Source: Chrysophaeum taylorii
Taxonomy: Eukaryota > Sar > Pelagophyceae > Pelagomonadales > Pelagomonadaceae
Reading direction: 5' to 3'
Assembly (NCBI GenBank): GCA_029834535.1
Contig: JAQMWT010000404.1
Location: 1 to 64,000, forward strand
Length of the DNA stretch: 64,000 nucleotides
This document shows positions 33,728 to 41,516 of the stretch, piece after piece. Every line of letters starts with the position of its first letter. Position 1 is the stretch's first letter. The position numbers and the translations under genes were made by a program. Under the pieces are notes generated by a model that was not told the DNA's origin, made no database searches, and worked only from the letters and a program-made list of their open reading frames with translations.

Positions 33728-33986
33728 AACCGACGACAATGTCCGTCGTGTAAGGCCGAAAAGTGTTGTCTTGAAGCGCGCAGAACTTGACAACCAATCC
33801 AATCGTGGACCTGTTCGCGCCGGACTTTATCTTGGTTGCTTTGATCAACCAAGAAGAGTGCTCTCTCTCTTCCACGAGCATCCATAGAGTGTTCAGGCTG
33901 GAAATCTGAATGACCACCCAAGGCGACGCGCACTTTTCGAGGCGCTTGCCGACACGCCGGAACGCCGAGGCGTCGGCAGACGACGG
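33728..33986 (-). pseudogene. host exon interrupted by the LTR element (unknown product)
   Basis: Minus-strand reading from a possible acceptor (CGTAG, exon from 33986) gives DASAFRRVGKRLEKCASPWV, then LNTLWMLVEEREHSSWLIKA and STIGLVVKFCALQDNTFRPY, ending in TTDIVVG at the target site. The frame then continues on the far side of the element (21737-21821) to a stop. This continuity, with exactly one AACCG, supports a real host exon. Upstream exons on the minus strand beyond 33.99 kb are not resolved. I do not recognise the family. The insertion presumably inactivates or truncates this allele. Confidence 0.55.
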
Positions 33987-34565
33987 CTACGACGCCCGCA
34001 CAACCCTCGTCAAGATGATGATGCTCGGGGATGATCCCTTCGCCCAAGTAGGCCGCGATGCGCCAACTAGCGACGGTACCTACCTCCAGAGACACCCGCG
34101 ATTTCCGCACGGTCGCCGTGCTTGACAGTCGGCGGACGAACAACACGCATGCGGTGTCAAGACAGCTTTTCGCGCTTCGAACCGGCAGCATCGAGCACCG
34201 AATCCTGGGAACTCTCCTTCTACAATCGGTTCGCTGTTGAGAGAGGACGCTTATTACCGATCGTGTCGAGTGTCTTGAAAGGACGCAGCGACTGCGATGA
34301 GGGGGGTCTACGCGCTGCTTCAATACCGAAACATCGACAAATGGCCTTCGCCCTGGCCGGCCTGTTATAGATGGTGAGGACCGGCAAACAAACCGCGATC
34401 TAGAAAAATGCCAGAGATCCATCCGTACCACATATATATGCACAATCAATCGCCGGACGTCGTCGGCTGCCGGGGAGTTAACGTTCGTCGACCTGTCCAA
34501 GAAAGAAAGAAAGAAAGAAAGAAGACGCGCGCGATAGTAACAAAGAACGGCGCGTGTCGACACAG
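33987..34565. other. probable upstream part of the interrupted host gene, not resolved
   Basis: A 284-codon minus-strand open frame spans 33715-34569, but its composition (Arg/Ser-rich) does not look convincing throughout. Exons of the interrupted gene should lie here. A (GAAA)n tract sits at 34499-34525. Confidence 0.35.
34499..34525. repeat. (GAAA)n microsatellite
   Basis: Six tandem GAAA units (AAGAAAGAAAGAAAGAAAG). Confidence 0.9.
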
Positions 34566-35843
34566 TCAAGAACGAAAATGCACAGGGACGTCGAGGAGAG
34601 ACGAGGAGGAGTTCGGTGCCAGCTGCGATGACTTTTTCGTACTAGGCGGCGGCCCCTTCTTGTTGTTGGGCGCCGCGGAGAATACGGGAGTCGTTGTCAC
34701 GTAGAGGTCGGCCCAGTCGTCGCCGGGTCTCGCACCGAGCTGATCGGCGGCGTAGGGGCCGTCGTCGTCCAAGCAACACAAGTCGAAGGTGATGAGGTCT
34801 CGGAGCGCGAAGAACTGGGCAGCCTGAGGCGTGATACGGAAGGTGCCGCGGGTGATGTCGGCGAGGTCGACGAGAACGGCCACGAAACCGGAGAAGACGC
34901 CCACCAACATCGAGAAGAGAATTCTGAGCTGGAATGCGTCCAAAAACTTCAAGATCTCCTGGTCCGACTCGAGCAAAAAGGCAATCATAATAGAGAGCGA
35001 TCCGCAGGCCAAGACGATGAACTGGCTGGCGGGGTAAGATTGCGCGAGCAGCGTGAGTCTCGAGGCGCGATTATTGACGAGCGACGTGATGAGCGGGTGC
35101 GCCGTGGCCGCGGCAGGATTGGACCGCTGGACCGTGTCCTTGACGTCGAAGAACATGCGGTAAATGGCGTTAAGTTCCGAGTCGGCGATTCGCCGCGACA
35201 CGACGCCCGCGTTTGGGCGGCACTCCTGGATCACTCGGCTCACGTAGTCGCGGAGCAGGATTGTCGCTCGTTTTGTTTGGTTGCGCCGCGCGCGGAAATC
35301 GGCGTCGTCGAGAGCGCCGATCGTCGCGCGGAGTAGCTCGATCTCCCCGAGCTCTCGGTTGAGTCGCTCGCGGACGTCCAGCTGGCGCTGCCGGAGCGTA
35401 GAAATCGTCGTCGTAGCGAGCGTCCCGAGCGCGATCGATATCGCCGGCATCACGACGCCGTTTATCGTCGGCGTCAGGATCGCGATCTCGTACGCGTTCC
35501 CGTCCGCGCTCGTCCAGGTCTGCCGTTGCCCCAAGAAGTCCAGCGCGACGCGAGTCGTCTTGGCAATCGTCTCGTACGACGCGAACGCCGCCAACGGCGA
35601 TGCGAACGGAAGCACGCGCAGCGCCGTGTCGAACAACGCCGTCTCGGCAAGCATCGACTCCTGCGCGGCAGCCATGTCCTCCTCGCTCAGCGGCACGAGG
35701 CACATCTCCTCCTCGCACACACTCGTCGGCTGCAGCTGCTCCCACGGCGCCCCCATCAGACGCCCCACGGCTGGACGCTTGCCGTTGAGACTCAGCGCCT
35801 CCCCACACCCGAACACCAGCCCGACCAACGCGCGTCGTCTCAT
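34566..35843 (-). CDS. DUF4239-like membrane protein
   Basis: Intact 425-residue frame from ATG 35843. The N-terminus (MRRRALVGLVFGCGEALSLN) could be a signal or transit peptide. Two membrane regions, TINGVVMPAISIALGTLATT (~residue 130) and a C-terminal pair (FIVLACGSLSIMIAFLL; ILFSMLVGVFSGFVAVLVDL), bracket a long charged helical region (RQRQLDVRERLNRELGEIEL). The order of long helix, NRASRLTLLAQSYPASQF, hydrophobic pair and ADITRGTFRI matches what I know of DUF4239, a family of bestrophin-like plant, algal and bacterial membrane proteins. The Pro/Ser-rich tail is disordered. Function is unknown; a chloroplast envelope site is only a guess. Confidence 0.6.
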   Translation of the reverse strand: MRRRALVGLVFGCGEALSLNGKRPAVGRLMGAPWEQLQPTSVCEEEMCLVPLSEEDMAAAQESMLAETALFDTALRVLPFASPLAAFASYETIAKTTRVALDFLGQRQTWTSADGNAYEIAILTPTINGVVMPAISIALGTLATTTISTLRQRQLDVRERLNRELGEIELLRATIGALDDADFRARRNQTKRATILLRDYVSRVIQECRPNAGVVSRRIADSELNAIYRMFFDVKDTVQRSNPAAATAHPLITSLVNNRASRLTLLAQSYPASQFIVLACGSLSIMIAFLLESDQEILKFLDAFQLRILFSMLVGVFSGFVAVLVDLADITRGTFRITPQAAQFFALRDLITFDLCCLDDDGPYAADQLGARPGDDWADLYVTTTPVFSAAPNNKKGPPPSTKKSSQLAPNSSSSLLDVPVHFRS

Positions 35844-36228
35844 TCTCTTTCTTTACAAGTGTTGGGGGGGAGGTGGTTATCGACGACGCACGCCGCAGTA
35901 ACTCGCTGGGCGCAAGCGCCCTGGGACTGGCGTAATTACGCAATGTCGGCGGGCGTGCGCGCCTCACTCACATGGGCGGGGGTGCGCGTTTCACTCACAT
36001 GGGCCTCCATCATGAAGCACGAGCGCGCGCGGCGCCACCGCCTCTCAATCGTCTCCGAGCGTCTGCGCGCTCCGACATCTAAAACCAGGGCGCCCTTTTG
36101 CGGCAACATATCCCTCTCTCTCCCCTTCCCAAATACATAGCAGTGCCGCACACGGGGGACTGGTCGTCTTTTCTTAGGAAAGAAGGAGGACAGAGTCCGT
36201 CGTCGTCAAAAATGAGAGAGGCAGGGCA
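35844..36228. other. intergenic, no gene supported
   Basis: About 385 bp. Two near-identical 20-bp stretches (TCACTCACATGGGCG/CC) lie at about 35965-36006; otherwise no structure was noticed. Confidence 0.5.
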
Positions 36229-36849
36229 CTATGCGCAATGGCGATCGCTCTTGTATTTAACACGCATCTCAAGGAGCTCCGTCCTGGTCTTATGCTCATG
36301 GAGCCTCTCCTTGACGATTTGGTAGCCGTTGGAGCCGCCGACGGCGCCGGCCTTGCGCTTGCGGTAGACAAAGGTTGTGCCGCCGCTACCCGCGTAGTCG
36401 CCGACTGCGCCGTCCTCCCTAACAACCTTCAATTTCTTGAGCCTCGCCTCTTTCATCTCGGCGGTCTCGACCTCGCGCGGTGCCGAGATGTAGCGGAAGC
36501 TGCAAGTCGAGCTGAGGTCGGACGAGAACGGACTCGAGATGGAGATGGACGCGTTCGAGAGCACCATCTTGACGATGCGCGTCTCTTCGGTTAATGTTGT
36601 CGGATGGGTCACGATGATGGCGTCGCCCACAACGAGTTCGTCCATGAATTTCGTATCGAAGCCGTGGACAGTTGTGCCGCTCGTCGACAAGCGACCCGTC
36701 CCTACCTGCACCTTCATCTCCTCCTCCTCCGACGCCACCGGGGCGACCTCGCGACTTTCTTCCGCCTGCCGTTTCTTTGTCTGGCCGCTCCTTTTCACAC
36801 CGCCCTTGAGCTTGAGGCCGCCGGCCTTGACACGGGAATAGCTGCTCAT
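36229..36849 (-). CDS. unknown protein with FAM32A-like N-terminus and GTT beta repeat-like core
   Basis: The start at 36849 (MSSYSRVKAGGLKLKGGVKR) was chosen because the KGGLKLKG-type lysine/glycine motif opens several eukaryotic nuclear proteins such as FAM32A. The in-frame extension to 37089 has no features. After a Lys/Glu linker comes a compact block (VQVGTGRLSTSGTTVHGFDT, FMDELVVGDAIIVTHPTTL, ETRIVKMVLSNASISISSPF) with the pattern of a small beta barrel. Then come a charged helix (AEMKEARLKKLKVVRE) and a Gly-rich, basic C-terminus. 206 residues. I cannot name the family; the beta block recalls domains seen in tail or coat proteins, and I place no function on it. Confidence 0.6.
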   Translation of the reverse strand: MSSYSRVKAGGLKLKGGVKRSGQTKKRQAEESREVAPVASEEEEMKVQVGTGRLSTSGTTVHGFDTKFMDELVVGDAIIVTHPTTLTEETRIVKMVLSNASISISSPFSSDLSSTCSFRYISAPREVETAEMKEARLKKLKVVREDGAVGDYAGSGGTTFVYRKRKAGAVGGSNGYQIVKERLHEHKTRTELLEMRVKYKSDRHCA

Positions 36850-37284
36850 GGTCGAGGGTAAGTAATAATGACTGAAGGGTAATAAGGACTCACTCATCCA
36901 TACGCAACGGCCCATGGGCACACAGCCCGACGGCAACAGCCTCCTAGTATGCTTGCTGCACACTATACCACCCTTCTCCATCATCGTCATCCGACCCTCG
37001 TGTGCTGTCTTCTTGTCCTTCCATCTCGCTTCGCGGTTCTCGACACCGAAGGCATAGAGACGCAAGAGCCAGCAAGTCTCCACTACCATAGCCCTTCCTA
37101 GGAAGTCCCCGAAGACCGCGTCGGAATCGACGAGTCCAGTTCAGCCACGTAAAAAAGTCCTGACCTTCGCCTCAAAGTCGTGCTTTATGCTGCGTGGTGG
37201 GCGATTTTTCACCAGGGACTCCTTCTTTTTCGTGTTAAAGTCGGACGCCGAAGGGGGTGATTCGCGTGTGGATTCCTGGCTAAC
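36850..37284. other. intergenic, no gene supported
   Basis: The in-frame upstream extension of the preceding gene covers the left half; the right half has no convincing frame. Confidence 0.45.
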
Positions 37285-38574
37285 CTAGCAGTGAGCAAGG
37301 CGGGCCATGAGCTTGCGGGCGCACCAGACGCACAGCGCGGTCATGAGTATGGTGTAGGCGATCCATTCGCGGGGGGAGGTGCGCTCGTGGAAGGCGAGTG
37401 TCGCGATGGAGGCAACTACGACGCCCTTTGTGAAGTCGGCAAACACGTGGGAGAGTGCCGAAAGCGTGCCGATGACGCAGATTCTAAGAATTTCGAAGGC
37501 GATGGCAACGGCGAGGTTGATTACGAGCGAGGAGGGAGGGATGTTCGAGAAAGCGAAGTACGGGTCCTGCCATTCACATACCGCCGAGCTGGCGAACATA
37601 GCTGTTGTAATCGGGCTGATCAGTGCCAAAATGGTTGTGGGGTGAAGCTTGCGTCGCTGCATCAAGCATTGAAGCCCAACGGCGTATACGGCGGCGCCGA
37701 TGGTCGAGACGGCCATGAAGGCCAGGCCGGCGAGAGAGACGGGGCCCCGCAACTCGTGCTGGCAGAGGCTCGCGAGTGCGACAGAAATGAAGATCAAGAT
37801 AAGATTCGAGGTCATAGCAAAGTCGAAAACCTCAAGATCCACTAGACTGGAAATAAGGGCGATGACGGCACCCTGGGCAGGCTTGAGCATTTGAATGTAG
37901 CCGTCGTTCAGGATCTCGTCGGCGTAGTTGGAAGCGTAGAAGGACATCGCAAACAAGCCAGAAAGCGGCAGAATGCAGGTTGTCCACTCGATGAATGTCA
38001 CGCCTTCGAAGCAGGGGTCGCCACGACGAGCAAAATTGTAGAAGCGCGACGCGAGGGCGAACGACGACGAAACTGCGAATTGGACCGAGGTGATCGTCGA
38101 GGGGTAGGGAAAGATACGCGCGACCGCATTGTTCGAGTAGGTAAGGGTCACGAAACTGCACAAATACGCTACTAATATCGCCAACTCAACGCCGAGTTTC
38201 CTTGTGGTCGCCATCGGTTCATTGTCGCGCAACTTAGCTGCAGAAACCGGCGCCTTCTCCGCGACGTTCTCCACGTCCAGCTCGGCGACGGCGCTTTTTT
38301 GAGTTTCGGAGAAGGTCTTGGCAATGCCAAACAACCGCAATCCCAGCTCGTGGAACGTACCTCGCTCGTGGCGCACTAACGCCAAGGTAAAAGTGGCGAG
38401 TGGGATCAAACCAAGGTTGAGGCTGGTTGGTCTTCTTCCTACAATGAAGACATAGATGGCAATAAGGGAGATGCACGACATGCACTGCGCGCATAGCGTG
38501 ACGAGGACCAACGACGTTTGCTCGTCATTACCGCGGCCCAGCAAGGAACTCGCCTCGTCCACGTTTGCCCCCAT
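37285..38574 (-). CDS. drug/metabolite superfamily transporter (nucleotide-sugar/triose-phosphate type)
   Basis: Intact 429-residue protein from ATG 38574. Two hydrophobic helices (CMSCISLIAIYVFIV; LIPLATFTLALVR) precede a ~60-residue polar loop. A bundle of about eight helices follows, beginning KLGVELAILVAYLCSFVTLT and NNAVARIFPYPSTITSVQF, the latter the typical start of TPT/nucleotide-sugar transporters. Later come FAMSFYASNYADEIL, GYIQMLKPAQGAVIALIS (conserved K in helix 4), LAGLAFMAVSTIGAAVYAVG, KLHPTTILALISPITTAMF (family: N-P/T-x-x-L) and LSALSHVFADFTKGVVV. It probably sits in Golgi or plastid membranes and exchanges phosphorylated metabolites or nucleotide sugars; the substrate is not inferable. 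Confidence 0.82.
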   Translation of the reverse strand: MGANVDEASSLLGRGNDEQTSLVLVTLCAQCMSCISLIAIYVFIVGRRPTSLNLGLIPLATFTLALVRHERGTFHELGLRLFGIAKTFSETQKSAVAELDVENVAEKAPVSAAKLRDNEPMATTRKLGVELAILVAYLCSFVTLTYSNNAVARIFPYPSTITSVQFAVSSSFALASRFYNFARRGDPCFEGVTFIEWTTCILPLSGLFAMSFYASNYADEILNDGYIQMLKPAQGAVIALISSLVDLEVFDFAMTSNLILIFISVALASLCQHELRGPVSLAGLAFMAVSTIGAAVYAVGLQCLMQRRKLHPTTILALISPITTAMFASSAVCEWQDPYFAFSNIPPSSLVINLAVAIAFEILRICVIGTLSALSHVFADFTKGVVVASIATLAFHERTSPREWIAYTILMTALCVWCARKLMARLAHC

Positions 38575-38835
38575 CCTGGTCCTGGACGAAGTTGGACTTG
38601 ATTAAAGCGAAGAAGAGCTTGATACAAGTCCTTTTTTGGGGGCAGATATTACGTCATCCGCAACCCAAAATAGTACTGTGTTAGTTATATTGACGTCACA
38701 ATTATATTTCTTTTCTTTCGGATCTTTCCAAGACACAGCTCGTTTTGGTTCGCTTGTTGCAGTTTCTCGCTGCCACTCTACACAACACTGTTGTGCGGGT
38801 GTAACTTTGAAGGCCCTGTCGAACAGCGGCTACGT

Positions 38836-39333
38836 AGCTACGGCACCGTCGCCGGCCTCGTCTTTGATGCATTAGGTGAGGCCAGCGCGGCGTGCCACGC
38901 TCTCGCCCAAACATGCGCAGAGCGCATCGCTGCGCGCACCTGGGTGGCAAGCGGCTGCGCCAACTCCACTTAGGCAAAGGCCGCCCAACCTCGCCGCATC
39001 TACCGTGAGTGGGGGATCGCCAACGCCTTGGGCCGGGCTCGCTGTGCCCTCACCGCCCTCACCCATGTCGCCGCCTCGGGGAGCCCCACCCAGGCCGCCC
39101 GCTCCCAGCAGGACGTCACCCTTCGTCGCACATACGTCCGGCGGCCGCATGCGTACGACCTCCGGGCGGGCCCGTCCTCTTTCCGCCTGCCCCACGACTC
39201 GGCGATGACCCCGACTAGGTCCCGCATACTTCTCTCCGCCCGTCAGGCACATCCCTCCTACCCCACAAAACCACCCACATCCTTCATGCCCCCCACACAC
39301 ACCCCACTCTAACTTAGCAGTCGACCTTTAAAA
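38836..39333 (+). repeat. dispersed repeat A, long copy in inverted orientation
   Basis: Reverse complement of 16562-17062 with scattered differences. It begins AGCTACGGCACCGTCGCCGG and ends CTTAGCAGTCGACCTTTAAA. The plus-strand reading keeps the same peptide blocks (LVFDALGEASAACHALAQTC, RREW-type stretch IYREWGIANALGRARCALTA, DVTLRRTYVRRPHAYDLRAG), broken once near 38971. Two copies retaining a reading frame suggest a recently active element. Confidence 0.75.
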
Positions 39334-40063
39334 ACTTTGAAGGAAAGCGGGAAGCAGAAGCTCCGAGTCCACGGAAGAAGACGCAGACTGGCAAAAGCGA
39401 TGACGGCGGCGGGAGTGGCGGGCCGCACGCTGGACAATAAGTGCGAGATACCTCGCACGGCAAGCCCTAGGGGGTGGGTAGCTTAGTGGAAGGAACTCGA
39501 GGGGCGTAGCTACGAACCGAAAGAAACGAGGGGAGTTCGTGGCAGCTTAACAAAACGAGTCTGGAAAAACTTGGAACAACGTGGCGGTAGCCGGGCACAA
39601 GGAGGAGGGCGTGGAGCGTGGGCAATCCTGCTGCTAATCCGAGGCCACGCTGACGAGATCGGCAGCAGGAGGGGAGGAAGCGATAGGGTCGGCGTGAGTT
39701 GACAGCAGCCGGGCATGCATGCCGAGCGCGAAGAAAACGCCAATAAGTGACCAACGTGTGCAACGCAAACTATAGCACGGACACGGGAGCGCCAAAAAAC
39801 GTGGAGGAAACGCAAACGGACGACGAAAGGCGGAGGAAACGCACCCTGTTGACCGACCGTATCCAGAGCACAGATGTGGGCGCACCAAGCCCGGAGAAAA
39901 CGGCTGAGGCAGTGTGAGCACGGAGGCGAGCGCTCAGAGCGCGAAGGAGACGCCACCGAGCGACGAGGTCGAGAGATGCAAAAAACACCGCACAAAAAGC
40001 TTAAACCTTATATTATTAGGGGTCGTCGCAATTAGAGCAACGACAATGACTTAAATGGGTTCA
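39334..40063. other. no gene supported; between repeat A and Helitron copy 2
   Basis: About 730 bp with several overlapping open frames, none with domain-like composition. Could be remnant of another mobile element. Confidence 0.5.
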
Positions 40064-41133
40064 TCCTAACTACTAATCGACAGATGTTTGTCTGTCTGTT
40101 TGTCTGTTTGTCTGTTTGTCTGTTTGTCCCTCGATTTAGGGTAAGGATCATGTAGGCGCGAGAGTAAGGATCAGGTAGGCGCGAGAGCCAGACAGTGATC
40201 CTCCAAACCGTCTACGGCGACCTCGCAGACTATTTCCACGACCCGCGGCGGCTCTTTTAGCCAGCGCGCCATTCTCACGCCCCGTTGAAACGATGTTGTC
40301 GATGCTGACAACGCGCGCATGACTGCGGCCTTTTATTCCCGGAGACGAGGCGTCGGAGTTCTTTTCGGCTGACTAGGCTGGGTCGGAAGACGACGCCTCG
40401 CTCTTTACAGTAGAGTTTTCAACTCCCTGACAACCAACGGCATGCTGACTTTGATCGCGAGCTTAAAGTCTTCGCAACCTCGACCCGTCGCACGGCCACT
40501 GCAACGGTACCAGATACATGATCGATAGTGTCGTTGTCACCGAGGCTCCTCCAACCTGTATCCCTCAAGCCCCACCGACGCCAAACGATCAACAAGAGCC
40601 AGAGGCAGACGCCCCGCGAGGTCGGCGTCCTCTTGCCCAAGCCCGTCTTCTGCCACGTCCAGCTCTACGTGGCTCTCTGTCGATCGGCAACCCCGAGGAT
40701 ATCGTCTTCTGAGTCGACGACTCCACCCTACCCCACACGTGCTGCGCAATACCGATAAGCCCCCTCACGGCGTCTACACGCGCACTGTAGGTGAACTTAC
40801 TGGGACCAGGTGAACTTACTGGGGTTGGAGATTGGGACTAGGTGAGCTGAGTGACCAGGTGAACTTACTGAGACCAAGTGAACTTACAGGGGTTTTTAGA
40901 GTGAACGCAAAGGCGAGCGGCGTGTACGGATCAAAGCAGCTTAGATTGGCGGAGGTGAGAGCGACGAGCTCGAAGGAGAGTGGGGTGAGTGGATGTGAGC
41001 ACGAGTGGGCTTACACCGAACTTACTGGGGTTAGAGATTGGGACTAGGTGAACTTACTGGGGCCAGGTGAACTTACTGGGGTTAGAGATTGGGACTAGGT
41101 GAACTTACTGCCGAACTTACTGGCCTGCACTTG
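40064..41133 (+). mobile_element. Helitron copy 2, decayed, with PIF1-type helicase motifs
   Basis: Matches copy 1 (7636-8905) across its length, minus the nested repeat A piece. The same ordered helicase remnants appear: YFHDPRRLF near 40230, the GHCNGTRYMI region near 40495-40525, TINKSQ and VGVLLPKPVFCHVQLYVAL near 40590-40680. Stops and frame changes interrupt it. The left end is A|TCCTAACTACTAATCGACAG, with eight TTTGTCTG-type units behind it. The right end is CTGCACTTG followed by T. The array of GTGAACTTACTG units occupies about 40790-41130. Confidence 0.75.
40790..41130. repeat. GTGAACTTACTG unit array in Helitron copy 2
   Basis: Same alternating units as at 8540-8900 (GGTGAACTTACTGGGGTTAG, GAGATTGGGACTAGGTGAAC), part of the element's 3' region. 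Confidence 0.85.
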
Positions 41134-41516
41134 TTTTGCCTTAATTTGATTCATATATTGGCTTAATTCAGAAACTTAGTTAGATGTGACTTAAGTAGAG
41201 TAACTTTTCGACTTAGATAGAACACTAATGACTTAGTTACATCGATTTTTTGTGCTTAGTTAGAACCATTTCGTTGGTGAATGATGCTAACCCTTAAGTT
41301 GATTCTAACTTAATATTGCGTTGCATCAGCTTAGTTTGAACCACTTGGGCTTAGTTTGATATCATTTGAATCAAACTAAGCCATCGACCTTGCCCCAACT
41401 AAGTCATGGTGAAGCTCTAATTAAACCACACGGAATAGTTGGATCTAACTAATCAGCCCTTGCCCTAATTGCGATTTCCCCTTATTATTATTACCCCGTC
41501 AAAATTCATCAATCTC
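41134..41516. repeat. AT-rich block of CTTAGTT-type motifs with a hairpin
   Basis: About 330 bp with 15 or so short copies of CTTAGTTNGA/AACTAAG in both orientations, including a perfect 13-bp inverted repeat (GGCTTAGTTTGAT, 9-nt loop, ATCAAACTAAGCC) at 41348-41382. It lies immediately upstream of the pectinase gene and is far richer in A+T than the genes around it. Could be a MITE-like relic or a promoter-proximal block. Confidence 0.7.

Noticed and set aside
39510-39995. 161-codon minus-strand frame between repeat A and Helitron copy 2
   Set aside because: Cys/Arg/Ser-rich composition typical of chance frames, with two other overlapping frames of similar length.
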